Part shown: positions 30,302 through 38,551 of the stretch, one piece after another | Layout: each line of letters starts with the position of its first letter | Position numbering within the stretch: the first letter of the stretch is position 1 | Assembly: GCF_016862375.1 (NCBI RefSeq) | Contig: NZ_BOMV01000077.1 | Coordinates: 62,001-126,000, forward strand | Length of the DNA stretch: 64,000 nucleotides | Origin: Paractinoplanes rishiriensis | Lineage (GTDB): Bacteria; Actinomycetota; Actinomycetes; Mycobacteriales; Micromonosporaceae | Reading direction: 5' to 3' | Notes under the pieces: generated by a model | The model's database searches: none | What the model was told of the DNA's origin: nothing | The model's input: the letters and a program-made list of their open reading frames with translations, nothing else | Position numbers and translations under genes: made by a program

Positions 30302-32491
30302 ATGCGATCTTCCGGCCTGCCCCTCGTGGTGACCGTCGGCCTCCTCGCCCTGTTCGTGACCCCGCCGGCCGCAGCCGTCGCCGACGACGCGCTGCCGTAC
30401 CAGGATCCGTCGCTTCCGGTGGCCACCCGGGTCACCGACCTGCTCGGCCGGATGAGCCTCGACGACAAGGTCGGGCAGATGACCCAGTCCGAGCGGGGCA
30501 TCACCACGGCGGCCGACGTGACCGCGTACCGGGTCGGCTCGATCCTGTCCGGCGGCGGCTCGGCGCCCACCCCGAACAACGCGGCGGGCTGGGCCGACAT
30601 GTACGACAACTACCAGCGCGGCGCTTTGGCCACCCCACTGCAGATTCCGATCATGTACGGGATCGACGCGGTGCACGGCAACAACAACGTGCAGGGCGCG
30701 ACGATTTTCCCGCACAACATCGGCCTCGGCGCCACCCGCGACCCCGCGCTGGTGGAGCAGATCGGCCGGGCCACCGCCGAGGAGGTCACCGGCGCCGGGC
30801 AGGACTGGACGTTCGCGCCGTGCGTGTGCGTGGCCCGCAACGACCGGTGGGGGCGCACCTACGAGTCGTTCGGCGAGAAGCCGGAGATCGCGACGGCCAT
30901 GACCACGGTGGTGGACGGCCTGCAGGGCGAGCGGCTGAACGGGCCGGCGTCGGTGCTGGCCACCGCGAAGCACTACCTCGGCGACGGCGGCACCAGCAAC
31001 GGCACCGACCAGGGCAACACCCAGATCAATGAGGCCGAGCTGCGCGCCGTACACCTGCCGCCTTTTGTTTCTGCTGTCGAGCGTGGTGTGGGTTCGGTGA
31101 TGGTCTCGTTCAGCAGCTTCAACGGGGCCAAGCTGCACGGCCACAAATACCTGATCACCGACGTGCTGAAGGGCGAACTCGGCTTCTCCGGCTTCGTGGT
31201 CTCGGACTGGGCCGGCATCGACCAGCTCGACGGGCGGCTCGGCTTCACCCAGGCCGAGGTGGCCACCGCGGTCAACGCCGGCCTCGACATGATCATGGTG
31301 CCGGTCGACTGGAAGACATTCGTCGGCTACCTGCGCGCCGCGGTGCAGAGCGGGCAGATCCCGATGTCCCGGATCGACGACGCGAACCGGCGCATCCTCA
31401 CCAAGAAATTCGAGATGGGTCTTTTCGAGCAGCCGTACGCCGATCGCAGTTACGCGAGCAGCGTCGGCAGCTCGGCGCATCGCGCGCTGGCCCGGCAGGC
31501 CGTGCGCCAGTCGCAGGTGCTGCTGAAGAACGCCGGCAACGTGCTGCCGCTGGCCAAGACCGGCGGCAAGATCTTCGTGGCCGGCAAGAGCGCCGACAAC
31601 ATCGGCAACCAGAGCGGCGGCTGGACGCTGAGCTGGCAGGGCGCCAGCGGCAACACGGTGCCCGGCACGTCGATCCTGGCCGGCATCCGGGCGGCGGCGG
31701 GCAGCGGCACCACGGTGACCTACCACCGCGACGGCACCGGCATCGACAGCAGCTACCGGGCGGCGGTCGCGGTGGTCGGCGAGACCCCGTACGCCGAGGG
31801 CGAGGGCGACCGCACCGGCTCGATGAGTTTGGACAGCACCGACCTCGCGACGCTCTCCCGGCTGCGCGCCGCGGGCGTACCCGTGATCGTGGTCCTGGTT
31901 TCGGGCCGGCCCGTGGACATCGCCGCCGAGATCGGCAACTGGAACGCGCTGGTCGCGGCCTGGCTGCCCGGCAGCGAGGGCGCGGGCGTGGCGGACGTGC
32001 TGTTCGGTGACCACGCACCGACCGGAAAGCTGCCGGTGACCTGGATGCAGTCGGTCTCCCAGCAGCCGATCAACGACGGTGACGGCAAGACACCGCTGTT
32101 CCCGTTCGGGTTCGGCCTGACCTATGCGGCGACACCGACACCGACGCCGGAACCGACGACGCCCATGCCGGTTGCCTCGTGCCAGGTGCGTTACACGATC
32201 AACGACTGGGGTTCCGGCTTCACCGGCACGGTCGCGCTGACCAACACCGGCACGGCGCCGCTGGCCACCTGGACGCTGGGCTGGACATACACCGCCGGCC
32301 AGACGATCACCCAGTCCTGGTCCGCACGGGTCACCCAGATCGGCGCCGCGGTGACCGCCACCGGCGAATCGTGGAACGCGTCGCTGGCCGCGGGCGCGAC
32401 GGCCAGCTTCGGCTTCAACGGCACGCACGGTGGCAGCAATCCGCGACCCGCGCAGTTCACGCTGAACGGGGCCGCCTGCGCCGCCGGCTGA
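30302..32491 (+). CDS. Secreted GH3 beta-glucosidase-like enzyme with CBM2
   Basis: A 729-residue secreted protein; ATG 30302 begins a signal peptide (MRSSGLPLVVTVGLLALFVTPPAAAVA). GH3 N-terminal domain spans ~35-345: GQMTQSERG, YGIDAVHGNNNVQGATIFPHNIGLGATRDP, TAKHYLGDGGT, and GFVVSDWAGIDQLDG with nucleophile D302. GH3 C-terminal domain ~375-605: SQVLLKNAGNVLPL, AGKSADNIGNQSGGWTLSWQG, AVVGETPYAEGEGDR. A TPTPTPEPTTP linker leads to a C-terminal CBM2 (~625-729). It should release glucose from cello-oligosaccharides or beta-glucans while bound to cellulose. The CebR-type operator upstream predicts cellobiose control. GH3 with CBM2 is not the usual CBM partner, but is known. Confidence 0.93.
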   Translation: MRSSGLPLVVTVGLLALFVTPPAAAVADDALPYQDPSLPVATRVTDLLGRMSLDDKVGQMTQSERGITTAADVTAYRVGSILSGGGSAPTPNNAAGWADMYDNYQRGALATPLQIPIMYGIDAVHGNNNVQGATIFPHNIGLGATRDPALVEQIGRATAEEVTGAGQDWTFAPCVCVARNDRWGRTYESFGEKPEIATAMTTVVDGLQGERLNGPASVLATAKHYLGDGGTSNGTDQGNTQINEAELRAVHLPPFVSAVERGVGSVMVSFSSFNGAKLHGHKYLITDVLKGELGFSGFVVSDWAGIDQLDGRLGFTQAEVATAVNAGLDMIMVPVDWKTFVGYLRAAVQSGQIPMSRIDDANRRILTKKFEMGLFEQPYADRSYASSVGSSAHRALARQAVRQSQVLLKNAGNVLPLAKTGGKIFVAGKSADNIGNQSGGWTLSWQGASGNTVPGTSILAGIRAAAGSGTTVTYHRDGTGIDSSYRAAVAVVGETPYAEGEGDRTGSMSLDSTDLATLSRLRAAGVPVIVVLVSGRPVDIAAEIGNWNALVAAWLPGSEGAGVADVLFGDHAPTGKLPVTWMQSVSQQPINDGDGKTPLFPFGFGLTYAATPTPTPEPTTPMPVASCQVRYTINDWGSGFTGTVALTNTGTAPLATWTLGWTYTAGQTITQSWSARVTQIGAAVTATGESWNASLAAGATASFGFNGTHGGSNPRPAQFTLNGAACAAG

Positions 32492-32554
32492 CGGCCGCCG
32501 GCTGCCGGTTGTCGGCTGTCGGATCAGGGACGGAAGTGGTCCGGTGACGCCGAC

Positions 32555-32571
32555 CTGGCCCGGATCCTGCT
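32555..32571 (+). promoter_or_regulatory. Sigma-54-type -24/-12 promoter upstream of rpoN (site A)
   Basis: CTGGCCCGGATCCTGCT has GG and GC exactly 12 bp apart, with the wider match to TGGC...TTGCW typical of -24/-12 promoters. The GC lies 58 bases before the rpoN start. It matches the other three sites of this region and suggests that the sigma factor gene controls itself. The -12 half reads CTGC, less perfect than in the other sites. Confidence 0.55.
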
Positions 32572-32627
32572 GAGGGTCGGACCGGTGACACGCCGTGGGG
32601 CGTGGAGGAGTCGCCGGGAGGTGCGGG

Positions 32628-33881
32628 TTGTCCGTCACGTTCGAGTTCGCCATGACGCCGCGCTTCGGCCTCGAGGTGTCGCCGGCCCTGATCGCCTTCG
32701 GTGAACTGCTCATGTTGCCCTGCGCGGCGCTGCGCGACCTGGTCGAGGACGAGCTGAGCGCCAACGCCGAGCTGGAACGGCTGGAACCGGGGGAGTGCCC
32801 GATCTGTCGCGGCTCGTGGACCGCGCGCTGCCCGCTGTGCGGGGTGCCGGTCCGCAACCGGACGGCGGACGGTCCGGCCCCGTCCGCCGACGTGCCCGAC
32901 ACCGGTGCCGACACCGACGTCCAGGCGCTGCGCCGGCTGGTCCGCGCGGAGGTGCCGGCCGCCGACGGCGCACTCGCCGACTACCTGATCGACAGCCTTG
33001 ACCACCACGGCCTGTTCGACCAGGACCCGGCCGAGCTGGCCGCCGCCCTCGGCGTGCCGGCGGACCGGGTGACCGGCGTGGTCGCCGCGATCCGCCGGTG
33101 CGGGCCGCCCGGCGTGGGCGCCACCGGCGTGGCCGAATGCCTGCTGCTCCAGCTGGATGCGCTGGGCCTGGCGGACGACGCGCTGGCCCGGCGGGTGATC
33201 GCCGATCATCTCGGGGCGCTGGGCCGCGGGCACTTTGCCGCGATCGCCGAGACGCTCGGCACCACCCGCGAGGCGGTTCGCGCGGTGCTCAAGCTGATCC
33301 GGCGGCGGCTGCGGCCGTACCCGGCGTTCGACGGCGCCGGCGGGTCCCGACCGGCGTACGTGGTGCCGGACGTGGTGATCCGGCCGGACGGCGACGGTTT
33401 CCGGGTCGAGTTGGTCGAGGCGGCGGTCAACCGGCTGCGGGTGCGTCCGGGCGGACCCGGTTCGGGGGCGGCCCGGCTGTTCCTGGCCCAGCTGCGCGAC
33501 CGGTGGACGACCCTGCGCCGGATCACCGAGCTGGTGGCGGACCGGCAGCACGCGTTCCTGGCCCGCGGTGCCGCCCATCTGGTGCCGCTCACCCGCGCCG
33601 AGGTGGCCGCGGATCTGGACCTGCACGAGTCCACGGTCAGCCGGGCGGTCGCCGACAAGTACGTGCTGATGCCGGACGGCACGACCGCCGCGTTGGCCGC
33701 GTTCTTCTCCGGCTGCGGCGGCGCCGACGAGGCGCTGCGCCGCATCCTCGGCGCCGCCCGGGGCCCGCTCTCCGACCAGCAACTCGCCGACCGGCTGCGC
33801 GACGCCGGCTATCCGATGGCCCGCCGGACTGTCGCGAAGCATCGCGCCCGCCTGGGGTTCACGTCGGTCGCCCTGCGCTGA
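32628..33881 (+). CDS. rpoN: Sigma-54 (RpoN) homologue
   Basis: A 417-residue protein with the domains of sigma-54. Region I (1-50): MTPRFGLEVSPALIAFGELLMLPCAALRDLVEDEL...AELE, matching the leucine-rich activator-responsive helices. A CPIC...CPLC zinc-ribbon-like insert (C57, C60, C68, C71) is unusual for the family. The core-binding region (~95-270) has LADYLIDSLDHHGLFDQD and ILADHLGALG-like repeats and PPGVGATGVAECLLLQLDAL. The DNA-binding region (321-346) LTRAEVAADLDLHESTVSRAVADKYV is the RpoN helix-turn-helix, and ARRTVAKHRARL (398-409) is the RpoN box that reads -24 elements. TTG 32628 is six bases after GGGAGG; GTG 32595 is an alternative. Sigma-54 is generally described as absent from Actinobacteria, so this is remarkable. 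It probably serves the local operons. Confidence 0.9.
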   Translation: MSVTFEFAMTPRFGLEVSPALIAFGELLMLPCAALRDLVEDELSANAELERLEPGECPICRGSWTARCPLCGVPVRNRTADGPAPSADVPDTGADTDVQALRRLVRAEVPAADGALADYLIDSLDHHGLFDQDPAELAAALGVPADRVTGVVAAIRRCGPPGVGATGVAECLLLQLDALGLADDALARRVIADHLGALGRGHFAAIAETLGTTREAVRAVLKLIRRRLRPYPAFDGAGGSRPAYVVPDVVIRPDGDGFRVELVEAAVNRLRVRPGGPGSGAARLFLAQLRDRWTTLRRITELVADRQHAFLARGAAHLVPLTRAEVAADLDLHESTVSRAVADKYVLMPDGTTAALAAFFSGCGGADEALRRILGAARGPLSDQQLADRLRDAGYPMARRTVAKHRARLGFTSVALR

Positions 33882-33882
33882 G

Positions 33883-33899
33883 CTGGCCCCTTTCTTGCA
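33883..33899 (+). promoter_or_regulatory. Sigma-54-type -24/-12 promoter (site B) for the four-gene operon
   Basis: CTGGCCCCTTTCTTGCA: GG (33885-33886) and GC (33897-33898) are 12 bp apart and TTGCA is the canonical -12 half. The GC lies 41 bases before the ATG at 33939. It is the clearest of the four sites and starts one base after the last base of the rpoN stop codon. Confidence 0.75.
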
Positions 33900-33938
33900 G
33901 TTCTCCCTGGTGCATCGGCACGACGACGGGAGAGCTCC

Positions 33939-35351
33939 ATGTTCGAGACGACGACGGCCGGCGAGTACACCGCCGAGACCACTTGGAACGAGAGCGAGTA
34001 TCCGCAGACCGAGGGCGGCCCGCAGGCGGAGGACGAGTGGGGCCGGCGGCGGCGGTGGCGGCGGCGCCGGCGGTACGACTACGACGACGATGACGAGGCG
34101 CAGTTCGCAGGTGAGGCGGAGGCGGAGGCGGAGGAACAGTTCCTGCCGCTCATCCCGCTGCTGTCCAGCGTGGTGCCGGCCGTGCTGGGTGCGCTCGGCG
34201 GTGGCCGCAAGCGCGAGGCCGAGTACGAGGGCGGGGGCCAGTACGAGGACGAGGACGAGGGCGAGGAGCAGTTCATCCTCGGCCGGCTGTTGAAGGGCGT
34301 GCTGGGCGGCGAGGCGCCGGACCGCGCGGGCGAATCGGTGCTGAGCCCGCAGCAGGAGGCCGAAATGGCCCGGCAGCTGCTCGAGGTCAACAGCGAGGAG
34401 GAACTGGGCCGCCTGCTGGGTGGCATCGTCAACGTGGTCGGCCGGGCGGTGCAGGGTGTGCAGAATGCCGCACGGACGCCGCAGGGCCGGGCCGTGGTCA
34501 AGGCGGTGACCCCGGTCGTCCAGGCCGCGATGGCCGGTGGTGACGCCCCGGGCGAGATTTTCGAATCCGAAGCCGGCGGCATGAGCCAGGAGCAGGAGAT
34601 CTTCGAGACCGCGCGGCAGGCGGTACGGCTGACCGCGTCGACCGCCGGGCACGTGGCGGCGGCACCACCGGGCGTGCCGGCCGAGCTGGCCGGCGAACTG
34701 GGCCTGCTCCGGGCCGCCGGGCGCCTGGCGCGTCCGTTCGTCGGGCGGGCGATCAACCGGATCTTCGGCCGGCCGCGGTTCGGGTTCCGGCCCGGATTCC
34801 GGCCCGGGTTCCGCGGGTTCCGCGGCTACCGGCACGGACGCCCGTACTGGGGCTACCGGGGGCGCCCGTACTACGGGCCACGGTTCGGCCGGTACCGCAA
34901 CGGCTACGCCGGCCCGGGCTACATCGAGGGCGCGCCACCGCCGCCGGCCGAGCCCGCCGGCCCGCCGCCGCCCGAGCCGCCGCAGCCGGGATACCGCTGG
35001 GTCGCGGTGCCGATCGGCGCGCCCGCACCGGCGGCCGCCGCACCCGAGCCCGCGCCGCCGGGCGGCCCGCCACCGGACGCACCTCCGCCGCCCGGGCCCG
35101 CGCAGAGCGAGTGGGAGCAGGCCCTGTACGGCGAGGCCCAGTACGGCGAGGCCCAGTACGGTGAAGCCCCGTACGGCGAGGCCCCGTACGGCGAGGCCCC
35201 GTACGGCGAGGCCCAGTACGGCGAAGCCCAATACGGCGAATTCCAGCCCGGGCACGGCCCGGGCGAGTGGGAGGCGCCGATGCAGAACGGGCACGGCGAC
35301 GGCGGCCGCTGGGTGCGCCGGCAGGGCAAGATCGAACTTCTGGGCGCATGA
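33939..35351 (+). CDS. Acidic, low-complexity protein with YGEA repeats (sigma-54 operon gene 1)
   Basis: A 470-residue protein with no recognised enzyme domain. N-terminal ~60 residues are acidic with a basic Arg block (RRRRWRRRRRYDYDDDDE). Then come QFLPLIPLLSSVVPAVLGALGGG and EEQFILGRLLKGVLGG, hydrophobic Gly-rich helices between acidic stretches, and a helical core (~130-255: EMARQLLEVNSEEELGRLLGGIVNVVGRAVQGVQ). A segment rich in Arg, Gly, Tyr and Phe (GFRPGFRPGFRGFRGYRHGRPYWGYRGRPYYG) is followed by Pro/Glu-rich linkers and eight tandem YGEA(Q/P) units. It looks like a structural or assembly protein. GGGAGAG precedes the ATG. Similar Glu/Phe-rich proteins occur in other phyla, but I know of no assigned function. 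Confidence 0.7.
   Translation: MFETTTAGEYTAETTWNESEYPQTEGGPQAEDEWGRRRRWRRRRRYDYDDDDEAQFAGEAEAEAEEQFLPLIPLLSSVVPAVLGALGGGRKREAEYEGGGQYEDEDEGEEQFILGRLLKGVLGGEAPDRAGESVLSPQQEAEMARQLLEVNSEEELGRLLGGIVNVVGRAVQGVQNAARTPQGRAVVKAVTPVVQAAMAGGDAPGEIFESEAGGMSQEQEIFETARQAVRLTASTAGHVAAAPPGVPAELAGELGLLRAAGRLARPFVGRAINRIFGRPRFGFRPGFRPGFRGFRGYRHGRPYWGYRGRPYYGPRFGRYRNGYAGPGYIEGAPPPPAEPAGPPPPEPPQPGYRWVAVPIGAPAPAAAAPEPAPPGGPPPDAPPPPGPAQSEWEQALYGEAQYGEAQYGEAPYGEAPYGEAPYGEAQYGEAQYGEFQPGHGPGEWEAPMQNGHGDGGRWVRRQGKIELLGA
35127..35246 (+). repeat. Eight tandem 15-bp repeats encoding YGEAQ/YGEAP
   Basis: Unit TACGGCGAGGCCCAG is repeated eight times without gaps, giving YGEAQ or YGEAP (last unit YGEFQ). The unit is in frame, so copy number can vary without frameshift. 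It falls within the C-terminal part of the first gene of the sigma-54 operon. Confidence 0.9.
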
Positions 35352-35354
35352 GCG

Positions 35355-36716
35355 ATGACCGTCCACCCGTCCGCCACCCGGCTCCTGGAACAGGAGACGC
35401 GCGCGCTGCTGGCCCGGCTCGGGCTGATCCGGCCGTTCGTGCTCCAGGAGACCTCGGTCGCCGCCGCGGCGCTGTCCCCGGCCGCGCTGGCCGGCATCGA
35501 GGACCACCTGGCGGCCGGCCGGCGCGAGGTGGGCCGGCGCGGCGCGGAGTTCCTCCGCTGGCTGGCCGGTCCGGGCTCGGCGGCGCCGGCGGCCGAGCAG
35601 CAGCGCCGGTTCTGGACCCTGCGGATCGCGTTCCAGAACGCCCTGTCGCAGTTCGACCTGTTCTCCGAGGTGATCACTCAGCGCAGTGAGACCGAGAACG
35701 GCGTCCTGCTGTCCGGGCTGGACGTCGCGGCCGCCGAGGCGCTGCGCCTGCCGGGCGGGTTGATCGACGGGCCGCCGGTGGTGTGCGCGCTGCACCGCGG
35801 CCTCGGCGGGGCGATCCGCCGGGCACGGACCCGGCTGCCCGGTGGCGGGGCGAACCCGGTGGCGATCATCCGGATCCCCCGCGAACGGATCATCGGTTTC
35901 GGCGTCGCCTCGTCGCTGGTCCACGAGGTCGGTCATCAGGGGGCTGCGCTGCTGGGCCTGGTGCGGTCGCTGCGCATCGACCTGCGCCGGCACACCACCG
36001 GCGGCCGGCACCGGGCGGCGTGGCGGCGCTGGGAGTCGTGGGTGTCCGAGATCGTGGCCGACTACTGGGCGGTGGGCCGGATCGGGATCGGTTCCACGCT
36101 GGGGCTGATCGCGCTGGTCAGCCTGCCCCGGGGGTTCGTCTTCCGCCCGGCCGACGACGATCCGCACCCGGTCCCGTGGATCCGGGTGCTGCTCAGCTGC
36201 GCCATCGGCGACCGGCTCTACCCGGATCCGCAGTGGCGCCGGCTGGCCGGGGTCTGGCGCCGGATGTATCCGGCCGAGGACCTGCCGCCCACGCTCGCCC
36301 GGATGCTGGCCGAGCTGGAGGAGACCATGCCCGACCTGGTCACGCTGCTGGTCCGGCACCGGTCGCCGGCGTTGCGCGGCCATCGGCTCGGCGAGGTGCT
36401 CCGCAACCCGGACGTGCGCCCCGACGTGCTGCTGCGCCGGTTCCGCGCCGACGGTCCGGACCCGGACCGGCTGGCTGACCTGCCGCCGACGCAGGCGTTC
36501 GCGCTGATCGGGCAGGCCCGGGCGGCCGGGTTGCTCGGCGCGGCGGACGAGGCCGACCTGCTGCGCCGGCTGATCGCCGAGTGGGCCGTCACCAGCACGC
36601 TGGCCACCGCGCGGGCCGCGGCGCGCGCGACCGCGGTCCCCATGTTCCTGGGGCAACCGACCATCTGGGCGGAACCGCCGGCCCGGACCGACCACCACCT
36701 TTCTCTCGCGACCTGA
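35355..36716 (+). CDS. HExxH putative metallopeptidase (sigma-54 operon gene 2)
   Basis: A 453-residue soluble protein with ASSLVHEVGHQGAALLGLV (HEVGH 190-194), a zincin active-site motif. About 40 residues later comes WESWVSEIVADYWAVGRIG, in which E232 and D236 fit the downstream ExxxD ligand position of gluzincins. There is no signal peptide, so it may act inside the cell. The C-terminal half is helical and Arg/Leu-rich (ARMLAELEETMPDLVTLL). I do not recognise the family. It starts three bases after the previous stop and 12 bases before the next start, so the four genes form one operon. A protease acting on the neighbouring YGEA protein is a possibility only. Confidence 0.65.
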   Translation: MTVHPSATRLLEQETRALLARLGLIRPFVLQETSVAAAALSPAALAGIEDHLAAGRREVGRRGAEFLRWLAGPGSAAPAAEQQRRFWTLRIAFQNALSQFDLFSEVITQRSETENGVLLSGLDVAAAEALRLPGGLIDGPPVVCALHRGLGGAIRRARTRLPGGGANPVAIIRIPRERIIGFGVASSLVHEVGHQGAALLGLVRSLRIDLRRHTTGGRHRAAWRRWESWVSEIVADYWAVGRIGIGSTLGLIALVSLPRGFVFRPADDDPHPVPWIRVLLSCAIGDRLYPDPQWRRLAGVWRRMYPAEDLPPTLARMLAELEETMPDLVTLLVRHRSPALRGHRLGEVLRNPDVRPDVLLRRFRADGPDPDRLADLPPTQAFALIGQARAAGLLGAADEADLLRRLIAEWAVTSTLATARAAARATAVPMFLGQPTIWAEPPARTDHHLSLAT

Positions 36717-36728
36717 TCGGAGCACACC

Positions 36729-38549
36729 ATGTCGGAAGAGACCATCCGGATCAACAGCCCGGACGCCGAGCGTTCGCTGACACTCGACGCGAGTCCCGAC
36801 GAGATCACCACCGGCGGCATCGTTCAGCTCGTCGCCACCGCCTCGGGGCTGCTCGGCGGATACGACGTGACCTGGTACGTCGAGGGCCCGGCACCGCTGC
36901 CGGAGGGTGGGCTGGGCATCACCAGCATCACCGGCCGGCACCACGAGTTCCCCGGCGGCGGCCCGATCATCCGGGCCACGCTGGACACCAGCCTGCTGTC
37001 CGTCGGGCAGTGGACCGTCTATGTCGAACTGGCCTCCACCGACAACCCGAACGGTCCGGGCATCCGCAGCGGCTCGACGCTGCGGGCGGGCACGCCGGTC
37101 GAGGTGCGGCCCCGCCCGTTCACCGCGGGTGACGAGGTCTCCGTCTCGATGCGCCGGGCGGCGGTCACTCCGACCACCGACCAGGCGCTGTGGGTGTCCA
37201 TCCGGAACAGCACCAACAACCTCGGCTTCGACCCGTACGTCCGGTTCATCGACCGGATCTGGCGGGACAGCGACCCGGCGCGGGCCGGGCTTAACGGTGT
37301 GCGGCCGGAACTGCGGCGGGTCGAGCGGCGCACGGCGTTGCCGTACCCGCACGTCGAGCGCTACCGGTTGCTCAAGGCGGCCACCGAGGTCTTCCTGATG
37401 ATCAACGTACGCACCGACCCCGGTGACTTCCGGCAGGTCGACCTGGCCGAGGAGAGCGCCCGGCTGAACCGGGACCTGCAACCGGGCGACCTCGAGGCGC
37501 AGTTCCGGCGGTACCTGGTGGGCACGCCCACCGGGAACGGCGCCGACCTGAACGTCCTGCCCTATCTCGACCTGGTACGCCGGGCGCTCGGCGACGTGCC
37601 GGTGCTGGCCAGTCACGGCCGGTACGACGACGAGGCGTCGCTCTGCTACGGGATCCTGGCCGAGAAGCTGACCCGGCCGGTGTTCCTCGAGCTGATCCAC
37701 TCGTACTGGCTGGAGCACGGCGGCCTGATCAAGACGATCAACGCCATCACCTGGCGGTTCCAGAACCGGGCCAACCCGCACCCGGGCCGGGACCCGCTGG
37801 CCGGCGTGGACATCGACCCGCTGCGGCCGCTCAACAACGTGCTCTGGGGCTGGCTGCGGGACGCCGGTCACCGGCTCACCGAGGCGCAGCGCCGCGACGA
37901 GTGCCGGCACCAGTACGGCCTGCCACCCGGCCCGGCCGACCGCCGGCTGGCCGACAGCCGCACCCGGTTCATGGGCGCCTTCCACAGTCTGCTGGCCGAT
38001 TGCCTGCGGTTCTACGAGGACGACGACCTGACCGTGAAGATCGCGAACGGCTTCGACGTGCTCAACGGCCTCAAGGAGACTCACCTGCTGCTCACCCAGG
38101 GCGCCCACAACCAGTACGGCGACCTGCCCTGGACCGCCCGGCAGGAGTTCCTGATGGCACAGTGGATCCTGAGCCGGCCGGAGATCCGGGACTTCCTGCC
38201 GTACCAGATCATGGTGGACACGCCGGAGACCTGGATGCGGTCGGTGGACGCGATGAACCGTCTGCAGGGCTGGTCGGACGTGTCGGCGCTGCACTACCGC
38301 GACCTGGCCGAGTTCGCCGAGCAGCTGCTGCTGGGCATCCGGTTCGGGGCCTGGACGTCGGTCAACGACCCGGATCAGGCGGCCAACTGGGCCCGGTACT
38401 TCCGGCGCGAGGTGCAGCAGTACTGCCACGCGTACCAGGCCGTCACCGGGCAGGGGGTGCACCGGCGGGCGCACGGCCCGGCGGCTCTCGGCCGCAAGAC
38501 CACGTCCAACGGGTACGCGCGGCGGCAGCAGTCGGCATTCCACGGCTGA
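36729..38549 (+). CDS. Large protein of unknown function (sigma-54 operon gene 3)
   Basis: A 606-residue protein, MSEETIRINSPDAERSLTLDASPDEITTG. The N-terminal ~130 residues look like a beta-sandwich (TGGIVQLVATASGLLGGYDVTWYVEG, GQWTVYVELAST). The rest is mainly helical, with many Trp and Tyr (LIHSYWLEHGGLIKTINAITWRFQNRAN; LPWTARQEFLMAQWIL; DLAEFAEQLLLGIRFGAW). There is no signal peptide, transmembrane helix or nucleotide motif. I do not recognise a family. It is co-directional and tightly spaced with its neighbours, which links it to the same process. The mix of a sandwich and a helical body would fit a structural or binding role. Confidence 0.6.
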   Translation: MSEETIRINSPDAERSLTLDASPDEITTGGIVQLVATASGLLGGYDVTWYVEGPAPLPEGGLGITSITGRHHEFPGGGPIIRATLDTSLLSVGQWTVYVELASTDNPNGPGIRSGSTLRAGTPVEVRPRPFTAGDEVSVSMRRAAVTPTTDQALWVSIRNSTNNLGFDPYVRFIDRIWRDSDPARAGLNGVRPELRRVERRTALPYPHVERYRLLKAATEVFLMINVRTDPGDFRQVDLAEESARLNRDLQPGDLEAQFRRYLVGTPTGNGADLNVLPYLDLVRRALGDVPVLASHGRYDDEASLCYGILAEKLTRPVFLELIHSYWLEHGGLIKTINAITWRFQNRANPHPGRDPLAGVDIDPLRPLNNVLWGWLRDAGHRLTEAQRRDECRHQYGLPPGPADRRLADSRTRFMGAFHSLLADCLRFYEDDDLTVKIANGFDVLNGLKETHLLLTQGAHNQYGDLPWTARQEFLMAQWILSRPEIRDFLPYQIMVDTPETWMRSVDAMNRLQGWSDVSALHYRDLAEFAEQLLLGIRFGAWTSVNDPDQAANWARYFRREVQQYCHAYQAVTGQGVHRRAHGPAALGRKTTSNGYARRQQSAFHG

Positions 38550-38551
38550 CC

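Noticed and set aside
32457..38543. Very long antisense open frame (about 2,000 codons) across the sigma-54 operon
   Set aside because: It is a shadow of the high-G+C plus-strand genes. Its codon use and composition are unnatural (Arg/Pro/Gly/His rich), and the plus-strand genes have domains and ribosome sites.
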